The notes beneath the pieces are model-generated. The model was not told the origin of the DNA, ran no database searches, and saw only the letters and a list, made by a program, of their open reading frames with translations. A DNA stretch of 64,000 nucleotides from Streptomyces sp. NBC_00442 (GTDB lineage Bacteria; Actinomycetota; Actinomycetes; Streptomycetales; Streptomycetaceae), in contig NZ_CP107918.1 of the NCBI RefSeq assembly GCF_036014195.1, forward strand, positions 3,410,001-3,474,000, given 5' to 3'. How positions within the stretch are numbered: position 1 is the first letter of the stretch; every line of letters starts with the position of its first letter. Below are positions 1 through 12,207 of the stretch, piece after piece. The translations under genes were made by a program, and so were the position numbers.

Positions 1-296
1 ACGACGAGGCCGAGGCGTCCCGCGCGGCCAAGATGAACCGCACCGTCGACCCCCGCGACATCGCCGCCCACGGCCGTCTCGACCAGCGCGGCGAGGACCT
101 CGCCAGCGGCGCCGCCGGCGTCAACCTGGTCGGCTACATCACGGTCTCCTCGCGCTCGCCGGAAGCACTGGCCCGCGACAAGCGGACCATCAGAGCCTCC
201 GCAGGCAAGTCCTATCTGAAGCTGGAGTGGTGCGACCGCGAGCACCACCGGGCCTTCGTCAACACCTTGCCGTTCGCGACCGGAATCCGCCGCTAG
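1..296 (+). CDS. SCO6880-type conjugation-associated protein (3' end only)
   Basis: Open reading frame entering from the left edge and stopping at 296; only about 98 C-terminal residues are visible. The tail shows a run-on fold ending in KLEWCDREHHRAFVNTLPFATGIRR-like residues, which I associate with the large actinobacterial SCO6880 family usually found directly upstream of a VirB4-like ATPase. Twenty bases separate it from the next gene on the same strand, so it is probably in the same operon. The start, the N-terminal domains and any membrane segments lie outside the window. Family assignment rests on neighbourhood plus the short C-terminus. Confidence 0.6.
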   Translation, partial: DEAEASRAAKMNRTVDPRDIAAHGRLDQRGEDLASGAAGVNLVGYITVSSRSPEALARDKRTIRASAGKSYLKLEWCDREHHRAFVNTLPFATGIRR

Positions 297-315
297 TCGA
301 GAGGCCGTACCCGCC

Positions 316-1743
316 ATGCGAGATCCGCTGTCTCTCATCACCGACGCCTTCACCGCCCTGCTCTTCGGCAAGGTGGAGACCACCCGGCTGCCCGTCCGCA
401 CCTCCACGGGCCAGGCCCAGGCCGTCTACCTGCCGACCGCCGCCCCCGGCCTCGGCGACTCCGGCGTGATCATCGGGCGCGAGGTCTACAGCGGCAAGGG
501 CTACATCTACGACCCCTTCCAGCTGTACGGACAGCAGCTCCCGGCCCCGCACTGGCTGGTGCTCGGCGAGTCCGGCAACGGCAAGTCGGCGCTCGAGAAG
601 ACGTACGTCCTGCGGCAGTTGAGGTTCCGCGACCGCCAGGTCGTCGTGCTCGACGCGCAGGGTGAGGACGGCGTCGGCGAGTGGAACCTCATCGCGCGCG
701 AGCTGGGGATAACCCCCATCCGGCTCGACCCGATGACCGCGATGGACGGCGGCATCCGGCTCAACCCCCTGGACCCGGCGATCACCACGACCGGCCAGCT
801 CGCACTGCTTCGAACGATCATCGAAGTGGCGATGGGTCACGGCCTGGACGAACGATCGGGCTTCGCCCTCAAGGTGGCGCACGCCTACGTCAACGCCACC
901 ATCACGGACCGCCAGCCGGTCCTGACCGACATCGTGGAGCAACTCCGCCACCCCGAGGCCGAGTCGGCCGAGGCGATGAACGTCGACATAGAAGACGTAC
1001 GCGCCTGGGGCCTGGACGTCGCCCTCGTCCTCGACCGCCTGGTGGACGGCGACCTGCGCGGCATGTTCGACGGCCCGACGACGATCGGCATCGACCTGGA
1101 CGCCCCCCTGATCGTCTTCGACCTCTCGCACATCGACCGCAACTCGATCGCGATGCCGATCCTGATGGCGATCGTGGGCGTCTGGCTGGAGCACACCTGG
1201 ATCCGCCCCGACCGGAAGAAGCGCATCTTCCTGGTCGAGGAGGCCTGGCACATCATCAACAGCCCCTTCGTGGCCCAGCTCTTCCAGCGCCTGCTCAAGT
1301 TCGGCCGCCGGCTCGGCCTGTCCTTCGTGGCCGTCGTCCACCACCTCTCCGACGTCGTGGACGGAGCGGCGGCCAGGGAAGCGGCCGCGATCCTGAAGAT
1401 GGCCTCGACCAGAACGATCTACGCGCAGAAGGCGGACGAGGCGAGGGCGACGGGCCGGGTCCTCGGCCTGCCACGCTGGGCGGTGGAGATCATCCCGACC
1501 CTCACGCCCGGCATCGCCGTATGGGACGTGAACGGCAACGTCCAAGTGGTCAAGCACCTGATCACGGAACGCGAACGCCCGCTGGTCTTCACCGACCGCG
1601 CCATGACGGAGTCCGCGGCCACGGACGGCATCCTCGCCTCGGAGCTGGACTCCCAGCTCGAATCGGAGACGGAACGCCGCGCGGCCATGATGGAGCGACA
1701 GCTGTCCGCCGCCCCCGACTCCTCCGAGTCCACGGTGGCCTGA
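316..1743 (+). CDS. VirB4/TraC-like ATP-binding protein
   Basis: 475 residues. A clear Walker A (GESGNGKS, about residues 84-91) and a Walker B followed by the helicase-like EEAWHI (IFLVEEAWHI, about residues 303-312) place it with VirB4/TraC/HerA-type P-loop ATPases that power conjugative or secretion machines at the membrane. No transmembrane segment is seen, so it is probably cytoplasmic and peripheral. It sits between a SCO6880-type gene and a membrane protein with a TraG-like C-terminus; its stop and the next start are one base apart, so translation is likely coupled. No relaxase, pilin or tra repressor is visible, so a role in chromosomal DNA handling or secretion rather than mobile conjugation is inferred. 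Confidence 0.82.
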   Translation: MRDPLSLITDAFTALLFGKVETTRLPVRTSTGQAQAVYLPTAAPGLGDSGVIIGREVYSGKGYIYDPFQLYGQQLPAPHWLVLGESGNGKSALEKTYVLRQLRFRDRQVVVLDAQGEDGVGEWNLIARELGITPIRLDPMTAMDGGIRLNPLDPAITTTGQLALLRTIIEVAMGHGLDERSGFALKVAHAYVNATITDRQPVLTDIVEQLRHPEAESAEAMNVDIEDVRAWGLDVALVLDRLVDGDLRGMFDGPTTIGIDLDAPLIVFDLSHIDRNSIAMPILMAIVGVWLEHTWIRPDRKKRIFLVEEAWHIINSPFVAQLFQRLLKFGRRLGLSFVAVVHHLSDVVDGAAAREAAAILKMASTRTIYAQKADEARATGRVLGLPRWAVEIIPTLTPGIAVWDVNGNVQVVKHLITERERPLVFTDRAMTESAATDGILASELDSQLESETERRAAMMERQLSAAPDSSESTVA

Positions 1744-1744
1744 C

Positions 1745-3529
1745 ATGAGCGGAACCGGAGCACCGAGAGACAACCAGCGCGGCATCCCGGACTCGCTCCT
1801 GGTCGGCCTGCTGGCCTTCCTGCTCGGCCTGACCGTGCTGGTGTGGACGGCCACGGGCCTGGGTGGCCTCTTCACCCATGGCGCGTGGCCGCCAGGCGTA
1901 TCGTTCACGCAGAGCCCGATGGCCCTGCGCGCCCTGGTCACCGCCCCGCACGACCTCCCGGCGGCCTGGCCCGACACCCCGCCCCTCTCGCTCCCGGGCT
2001 ACGGACTGTTCTGGGGTCTGCTCATCGGCGAACTGCTCATCGCGATCGTCCTGACGATCTTCGCGCTCGGCACGTTCACGCGGTGGCGGGCGGTACGGGC
2101 GAGGACGAGGGCCGCCGGCCGCCCCGCCGGTACGAGCCCCGCCACCACCCAGCCGGCCGCGGGAACCCCGCTCACGGCTCCTCACCCCGCCCAGCCGGTA
2201 CAGCAGGCAGCGCCAGCCGCGCCGGTTCAGTACGCGCAGCCCGCCCATCCCGCGCAGCCTCTGCAACCCGTACAGCACGCCTATCCCGCACAGGCGACGC
2301 AGCCCGGCGCCCCCGAGCAGCCCCAGAGCCCGTACGCCCCAACTCCGTACGCCCAGAGCCCGTACGCCCAAGGGTCCCCGCAGCCGGAGCACGTCCAGGC
2401 TCCGCAGCCTGCGCAGGCGCAGGCACAGGCGGGCCAACTCCCGCCGACCGCACGGGAGTCCGCCCTCCCCTCTGCGTGGCCCGTAGGGACGGTGGAGCCG
2501 ACGGATTCGGCGACCACGGCAGGCTCGGCGGGCTCGGTTGGCTCGGTTGGCTCGGTTGGCTCGGCGGAGCACCTCCCCGTCCCCCGCGCCGAACAGCTCT
2601 CCGCCTCGCGTCTGTTCTTCGGCCCTCCCGACAGCAGAAGACCCAGGGCGATCCAGGCGATCCAGGATGCGGACGGCGCGGTCCTCGTGGTCACGTCGGA
2701 CCCCGTCCTGTGGGCAGAAACCAAGGACGCCCGCGCCAAGCTCGGCCCGGTGCACGTCTACGACCCGACCCACCGCTGCGACACCCCGGCCCGCCTGCAC
2801 TGGTCACCCACGGCCGGCTGCGCGGATCCCGACACCGCGGCGGCGCGGGCGGTCGCCCTGCTGGCCCCTGTACGCCCCCAGGCCCGCGTGGACGCCGCCA
2901 TGGCGGACACCGCGGAGACCCTCCTGCGCTCCTGGCTGCACGCCGCCGCCCTGGAGAGCCGCGACGGCCGGGCCACGAAGCAGTTGCACCGCTGGGCCCA
3001 GGGAACGGCCGCCCACGAGGCCGTACGCATCCTGCGCACCCACCCCAAGGCGCAGAGCGGCGGAGCGGGGCTCCTGGAGTCCGCTCTCACCGCGCATCCC
3101 GAACGACGTGAGATCGCACAGGAGTTGACGGCTCGCGCCCTCTCCTGTCTCTCCTCGATCCACATCCGCGACGCCTGCACACCGAACCGAGCGGATTCGC
3201 TCGCCCTGGAATCATTTGTGAACGAGGGGGGCACCCTCTATGTGGTGGGCGAAGCGATCGAGGATCCCCGGTCCGACCCCGCCGCGATGCCCCTGCTCAC
3301 GGCGCTCACCTCAGACGTGGTCGAGCGCGGCCGCCGCATGGCCGAACGGTCATCTGACGGTCGCCTCGACCCACCAATGACGCTCGTCCTCGACGACGTC
3401 GCGGCCGTGGCTCCGCTTCCCCGCCTCCCGGAGCTGCTGTCGAACGGCCAGGACCAGGGCATGCCGCCCCTGGTCCTGCTCCGCTCCCCCGAACAGGCCA
3501 GGGCCCGCTGGTCCGAAGCCCTGGTCTGA
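1745..3529 (+). CDS. TraG/VirD4-like membrane protein lacking Walker A
   Basis: 594 residues. Two N-terminal membrane segments (about 17-42 and 83-111) are followed by a Pro/Ala/Gln-rich linker (about 115-270) and a C-terminal domain resembling the coupling-protein (TraG/VirD4) core. The segment VLVVTSDPVLWAETK followed by GPVHVYDP resembles the strand after the P-loop in coupling proteins, and LVLDDVAAVAPLPRLPELLS (about 546 onward) matches their Walker B and following helix. The P-loop itself (GxxGxGKS/T) is not present. The protein therefore looks like an ATPase-dead coupling-protein paralogue acting as a membrane scaffold for the upstream VirB4-like ATPase. Start chosen at ATG 1745, one base after the upstream stop. 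Confidence 0.72.
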   Translation: MSGTGAPRDNQRGIPDSLLVGLLAFLLGLTVLVWTATGLGGLFTHGAWPPGVSFTQSPMALRALVTAPHDLPAAWPDTPPLSLPGYGLFWGLLIGELLIAIVLTIFALGTFTRWRAVRARTRAAGRPAGTSPATTQPAAGTPLTAPHPAQPVQQAAPAAPVQYAQPAHPAQPLQPVQHAYPAQATQPGAPEQPQSPYAPTPYAQSPYAQGSPQPEHVQAPQPAQAQAQAGQLPPTARESALPSAWPVGTVEPTDSATTAGSAGSVGSVGSVGSAEHLPVPRAEQLSASRLFFGPPDSRRPRAIQAIQDADGAVLVVTSDPVLWAETKDARAKLGPVHVYDPTHRCDTPARLHWSPTAGCADPDTAAARAVALLAPVRPQARVDAAMADTAETLLRSWLHAAALESRDGRATKQLHRWAQGTAAHEAVRILRTHPKAQSGGAGLLESALTAHPERREIAQELTARALSCLSSIHIRDACTPNRADSLALESFVNEGGTLYVVGEAIEDPRSDPAAMPLLTALTSDVVERGRRMAERSSDGRLDPPMTLVLDDVAAVAPLPRLPELLSNGQDQGMPPLVLLRSPEQARARWSEALV

Positions 3530-3585
3530 GGCAGGCAGCCCTGGCCCGAGGCGCGTACGCCGGCACCTGCGAGCGTGCACCAGGA

Positions 3586-4140
3586 TCAGGCAGCCCGTAC
3601 GAGCTCCATCTCCAGGTCGACGCCGCCGGCCTTGTTGTCGAGCGGGGCGACAAGCCCCGTCGCGACGAAGCCGATCTTGCGGTAGAAGCCCTGGGCACGC
3701 GGGTTGTCCTGGTGGACGTAGAGCCTGACGCGCTCGACGGGCGGCGCCTCCAGCGTCCAGGCCCAGTCCACCGCGGCCTCGAAGAGCCGCTCGGTCAGGC
3801 CGACCCCACGGTGTTCGGCGCGCACGAACACACCCACCAGATGCGCCTGCGGTGCGGTGATCTCCGTGCCGAAGATGTCCCTCTCACCGACCGCTTCCAC
3901 CAGCACGACGACCGTGCCCACCAGCTCGCCGTCCGGCGTCTCGGCAACGAACTGCCGGGCCGAGGTGCCGTGCGAGACCCCTGCGGTCCGCTCCTGCCAG
4001 AACGAGTCCGGGCGGGCCAGAGCCTGCTCCGTGGTCTCCAGGAAAGCGACAGGCGCAACCGGGTCGGCCAGCGCGACCAGGCGCAACTCCTTCATCCGCA
4101 GCCATTCATCGGCACGGACGGGGCGAATCAGATAGTCCAT
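3586..4140 (-). CDS. GNAT family N-acetyltransferase
   Basis: 184 residues. Typical GNAT fold: the acetyl-CoA pyrophosphate loop reads RAEHRGVGL (about residues 108-116; motif A Q/RxxGxG/A) and motif B reads NPRAQGFYRKIGF near residue 150. It would transfer an acetyl group from acetyl-CoA to an amine; the substrate cannot be told. It lies on the minus strand, downstream of and separated by a strong terminator from the rRNA operon, and converges with the conjugation-like operon. It is single-domain, cytoplasmic and of usual family length. Confidence 0.85.
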   Translation of the reverse strand: MDYLIRPVRADEWLRMKELRLVALADPVAPVAFLETTEQALARPDSFWQERTAGVSHGTSARQFVAETPDGELVGTVVVLVEAVGERDIFGTEITAPQAHLVGVFVRAEHRGVGLTERLFEAAVDWAWTLEAPPVERVRLYVHQDNPRAQGFYRKIGFVATGLVAPLDNKAGGVDLEMELVRAA

Positions 4141-4225
4141 GCGCTCATGCTGACCAGGGCTTCGACGACCCGCAAGGTGTTTTCCCCCGCCGGCCGGGGG
4201 CCACTTGGCGCCGGCCCGAAAACGC

Positions 4226-4277
4226 GAAAAAGCCCCGCACCGTGACCGTATTTCTACGATCTGGTGCGGGGCTTTCC
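4226..4277 (-). terminator. Intrinsic terminator of the rRNA operon
   Basis: Inverted repeat AGCCCCGCACC (4231-4241) / GGTGCGGGGCT (4263-4273) with, on the minus strand, a run of T residues after the stem (4226-4231). It lies immediately downstream of the 5S gene and would end rRNA transcription before the acetyltransferase gene. Confidence 0.9.
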
Positions 4278-4289
4278 CCTAAAAATTGT

Positions 4290-4406
4290 TCGGCGGCGTC
4301 CTACTCTCCCACAGGGTCCCCCCTGCAGTACCATCGGCGCTGAAAGGCTTAGCTTCCGGGTTCGGAATGTAACCGGGCGTTTCCCTAACGCTATGACCAC
4401 CGAAAC
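4290..4406 (-). rRNA. rrf: 5S ribosomal RNA
   Basis: About 117 nt. On the minus strand it begins GTTTCGGTGGTCATAGCG and ends near GGACGCCGCCGAAC, matching actinobacterial 5S rRNA, including the CCGAACCCGGAAG loop. It lies third in the operon after 16S and 23S. Ends are accurate to a few bases. Confidence 0.95.
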
Positions 4407-4474
4407 ACTATGAAGTTGAACTCGACCAGCACACACCCAAAGAGGCATGCGGGAGTTCATTGCTTCAGAACAAA

Positions 4475-4490
4475 CACAGTGGACGCGAGC
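4475..4490 (-). repeat. 3' arm of 23S processing stem
   Basis: The 16 bases CACAGTGGACGCGAGC are the exact reverse complement of 7626-7641, on the other side of the 23S gene. The two arms would pair in the transcript to make the RNase III processing stem that frees pre-23S rRNA. Confidence 0.8.
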
Positions 4491-4498
4491 AACTGAGG

Positions 4499-9433
<4,935 letters not shown>

Positions 9434-9589
9434 TGTTTACCCGTAATCGGGTGCACACATCACGTAAGAGCGGGACGGAACCACCGGAATAAGGCGGCCC
9501 GTCCACAGCGTCCTCGCTGTGTAATCGCCTGCCGGCCACAAGGACCGACAGGACTTTTCAAAGGAACCTCGCTCCACCGAAATGGAGAC

Positions 9590-9645
9590 GGGGTTGTCAA
9601 TCTGGCGTTGACTTTTGGCACGCTGTTGAGTTCTCAAGGAACGGA
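9590..9645 (-). promoter_or_regulatory. rRNA leader: antitermination/processing element
   Basis: On the minus strand the block TCCTTGAGAACTCAACAGCG followed by AAAAGTCAACGCCAGATTGA is the conserved actinobacterial pre-16S leader. It lies about 160 bases upstream of 16S and shares TTGAGAACT with the 16S-23S spacer. A role in antitermination or processing is taken from knowledge of such leaders. Confidence 0.65.
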
Positions 9646-9705
9646 CGCTTCCTTTGTACTCACCCTCTCGGGCTTTCCTCCGGGCGCTTCCCTTCGGTAT
9701 TTCGT

Positions 9706-9905
9706 GTTTCCGACTCTACCAGACGCTTTCGTGTCCGATTTCCTCGGTGCCTTTCAGGTTCTCCCTCTCGGGTTCCCCTTTCCGGCGGCTCCGACTCTAT
9801 CAGATCCTTTCGGGCCCGATTCCCGGTCTCCCGGAGCCAAGTCGGCTTGTCTTCCCGGCTGTTGGGCCGTTCCGACTCCCGAACCCTAGCGGACTTTCCC
9901 GGCAA
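9706..9905 (-). promoter_or_regulatory. Tandem rRNA promoter repeats (81-bp period)
   Basis: Three related blocks begin with TCCGACTC at 9709, 9790 and 9871, spaced exactly 81 bases. On the minus strand the first two give TAGAGT (-10-like; 9713-9718 and 9794-9799) with conserved flanks, but only weak -35 matches (AAATCG, GAATCG). The third is degenerate (TCGGGAGTCGGA). They look like duplicated rRNA promoters, fitting the multi-promoter arrangement of Streptomyces rrn operons. Confidence 0.6.
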
Positions 9906-10053
9906 CCCGTAATCGGGGCTTCCGGGCCTGATCGAAATGAATTCGGCATGCCGAAAACACTCCCGATCGGGAGGTCGTGCTGAGTTGGGTGGCCGCAGAG
10001 TCTGCGGCGGACGGTCGTTGCAGAACCGTATCGGCTCCGCGACAACTCGAAGA

Positions 10054-10082
10054 ACCTTACGGATCGGGACGGGGCGTGTCAA
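10054..10082 (-). promoter_or_regulatory. Strong rRNA promoter
   Basis: On the minus strand TTGACA (10082-10077) and TAAGGT (10059-10054) are separated by 17 bases, a near-consensus sigma-HrdB type promoter about 620 bases upstream of 16S. It is probably the most distal rrn promoter. Confidence 0.75.
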
Positions 10083-10123
10083 CCCCCGCCCCGGCTCCTG
10101 TCCACTGGTTTTTTCAGCGGGGC

Positions 10124-10690
10124 TCAGTCGAGGTCCGTGAGGCGGCCGCCGGCGTCCGGCTGGGCGTGCTCCACCCTGCGCAGGAGGCGGATCAGCATCT
10201 CGCCGAGCACCCCGCGCTCCTCCGAGGTGAGGTCCTGGAGCAGGTCCTCCTCGAAGTCGCTGGCCATCCGCATGGCCTCCAGCCACTTCGTACGGCCCTC
10301 GTCGGTCAGCTCGACGATGACGCGGACCCTGTTGTTCTCGTCGCGGTCGCGCGTCACCAGGCCCTCGCCGGCCATCCGGTCGATGCGGTGCGTCATGGCG
10401 GCCGGCGTGAGGCCGAGGCGCTTGGCCAGTTCGCCGGGGCCCAGGCGGTAGGGCTCACCGGCGAGGAGCAGGGTCTTGAGCACCTCCCACTCGGCGTTGC
10501 TGATGCCGAGTGCGGCGACCTGGCGGCCGTACGCCACGTTCATGCGGCGGTTCAGGCGGCCCAGTGCCGAGACGACCTTCTCCACCTGTGGGTCGAGGTC
10601 GCGGTACTCGCGCTGATACGCGGCGATCTGTTCGTCGAGGGTCGGCTCCTGGGGGCCGTCGGACCCGTCGGGCTCGGTGGTCTCAGCCAT
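10124..10690 (-). CDS. MarR family transcriptional regulator
   Basis: 188 residues. The winged helix-turn-helix spans about residues 60-130: NAEWEVLKTLLLAG, then GPGELAKRLGLTPAAMTHRI as the recognition region, then RDRDENNRVRVIVELTDEGR as the wing. An N-terminal and a C-terminal helix give the usual dimer interface. It is divergent from an MFS transporter gene with a 175-base shared promoter region carrying palindromes, the classic layout of a local MarR repressor. The ligand is unknown. Confidence 0.9.
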   Translation of the reverse strand: MAETTEPDGSDGPQEPTLDEQIAAYQREYRDLDPQVEKVVSALGRLNRRMNVAYGRQVAALGISNAEWEVLKTLLLAGEPYRLGPGELAKRLGLTPAAMTHRIDRMAGEGLVTRDRDENNRVRVIVELTDEGRTKWLEAMRMASDFEEDLLQDLTSEERGVLGEMLIRLLRRVEHAQPDAGGRLTDLD

Positions 10691-10744
10691 GTCGCGAGTA
10701 TGGCACGGCGTTCGTTGGCGTCTAAGTCCTTGAGTGTGTATTGT

Positions 10745-10782
10745 TAAGGATCTAATTTTAGTGTTGAAGTCTTCAGATCTGA
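10745..10782. promoter_or_regulatory. Candidate MarR operator
   Basis: Between marR and the divergent MFS gene lie TTAAGGATCTAA (10745-10756), GAAGTCTTC (10766-10774) and the overlapping perfect palindrome TCAGATCTGA (10773-10782). The region is AT-rich for this genome. Binding is inferred from position only. Confidence 0.45.
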
Positions 10783-10865
10783 GCCCTTCACGTTCGAGCC
10801 CTCCGGCTCACGTCCTCATGCTTCCGGCTCACGGTCTTCGGGCTTCCCTACTCAAGGTGGTGAGT

Positions 10866-12158
10866 GTGACCAAGGCGATGGGTGCAGCGATGCGCCGGAT
10901 CCAGGCGGGCAACGCGCTGAGCGCGTTCGGACTCGGGTTCACCGTTCCGTACCTCTATGTGTACGTGGCCCAGGTGCGGGATCTGGGTGCGACCACGGCC
11001 GGTGTCGTGCTCGCCGTCTTCGCCATGGCCGCGCTCGCCGTGCTGCCCTTCACCGGTCGCGTCATCGACCGGCGCGGGCCGCTGCCCGTGCTCGTCGGCG
11101 CGGCGCTGCTCGCCTCGGCCGGCGCGCTCGGCCTGGGCTTCGCCTCCAACGTGCCCGCCGCCGTGGCCTCGGCCGCCCTGCTCGGCGCCGGCACCGCCGT
11201 GATGCAGCCGGCGCTCGCCACGATGATCGTCTGGTGTTCCGGTCCTGCGACCCGCACCCGCGCCTTCGCCCTGCAGTTCTTCCTGCAGAACCTCGGGCTC
11301 GGCATCGGCGGGCTCATCGGCGGCCAGATCGTCGACGCGAGCCGCCCCTCCAGTTTCACCCTCCTCTTCTCCATCGAAGCGGCGATGTTCCTGGTGCTCG
11401 CGGCCGTCGCCGGTTCCGCGAAGATGCCTCGCTCGGTGGTCGTACCGGACGCGCGTCCCCTGGGTGAGCAGGGCGCCGGCGGCGGGATCCGGGCGATCCT
11501 CAAGCACCGGGCGATGGTGCAGTTGTGCGTGCTCGGGTTCGTGCTGTTCTTCGCCTGCTACGGGCAGTTCGAGTCGGGTCTCTCCGCGTACGGCACCGAG
11601 GCCGCCGGGATCGAGCCCTCGACGCTGGGCGTCGCGCTGGCCGCCAACACGGCCGTCATCGTGGTCGCGCAGTTCCTGGTGCTGAAGTTCGTGGAGCGCC
11701 GCCGGCGCAGCCGCGTCATCGCGTCGGTCGGCCTCATCTGGGCCGTCGCGTGGATCGCGGCCGGTTACGCCGGGCTCGGGCACGGCAGCCAGGCCATGGC
11801 GACCGCCGCCTTCGTTTCCACGTACGCGTTGTTCGGGCTCGGCGAGGCGATGCTGTCGCCGACCGTGGCGCCGCTCGTCGCCGATCTGGCGCCGGAGTCG
11901 ATGGTCGGGCAGTACAACTCGGCGTTCGCGCTGGTCAAGCAGCTCGCGCTGGCCATCGGGCCGGCCGTCGGCGGGCCCATGGGTGCCGCGCTGCACGGCC
12001 CGTACATCGTGACGTTCGTGCTGTTCTCGCTCGGGATCACCTTCCTCGCGCTGCGGCTCGGCAAGAGGCTGACGCCCGCGCAGGACCACCCGGCGCTCGC
12101 GGCGACGTCGCGCGTGGTCGCGGTGCACCTGCCGGAGCAGGCGCCCGCCAACGCCTGA
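10866..12158 (+). CDS. MFS transporter
   Basis: About 430 residues with roughly 12 hydrophobic segments and the MFS signature after TM2 (GRVIDRRGPLPVL). It probably exports a small molecule by proton antiport across the cell membrane. The GTG start at 10866 is chosen because AAGGTGGTGA, a good match to the 16S 3' end, ends just upstream; ATG 10878 is an alternative with poorer spacing. It is divergent from marR, so its expression is probably repressed by that protein. Confidence 0.85.
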   Translation: MTKAMGAAMRRIQAGNALSAFGLGFTVPYLYVYVAQVRDLGATTAGVVLAVFAMAALAVLPFTGRVIDRRGPLPVLVGAALLASAGALGLGFASNVPAAVASAALLGAGTAVMQPALATMIVWCSGPATRTRAFALQFFLQNLGLGIGGLIGGQIVDASRPSSFTLLFSIEAAMFLVLAAVAGSAKMPRSVVVPDARPLGEQGAGGGIRAILKHRAMVQLCVLGFVLFFACYGQFESGLSAYGTEAAGIEPSTLGVALAANTAVIVVAQFLVLKFVERRRRSRVIASVGLIWAVAWIAAGYAGLGHGSQAMATAAFVSTYALFGLGEAMLSPTVAPLVADLAPESMVGQYNSAFALVKQLALAIGPAVGGPMGAALHGPYIVTFVLFSLGITFLALRLGKRLTPAQDHPALAATSRVVAVHLPEQAPANA

Positions 12159-12172
12159 CCCTGACCCGGCCC

Positions 12173-12207
12173 GTTCGCCCTGTCCTGCCTAGCCGGGCAG
12201 GGCGAAC
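12173..12207. terminator. Bidirectional hairpin between convergent genes
   Basis: GTTCGCCCTG (12173-12182) pairs with CAGGGCGAAC (12198-12207). The stem overlaps the 3' end of the phosphatase gene and follows the MFS stop. There is no T-run, so termination strength is uncertain. Confidence 0.45.

Noticed and set aside
1..3529. Type VI secretion assignment for the first genes
   Set aside because: No T6SS core motif (TssB/C, VgrG, Hcp); VirB4 and TraG features fit better.
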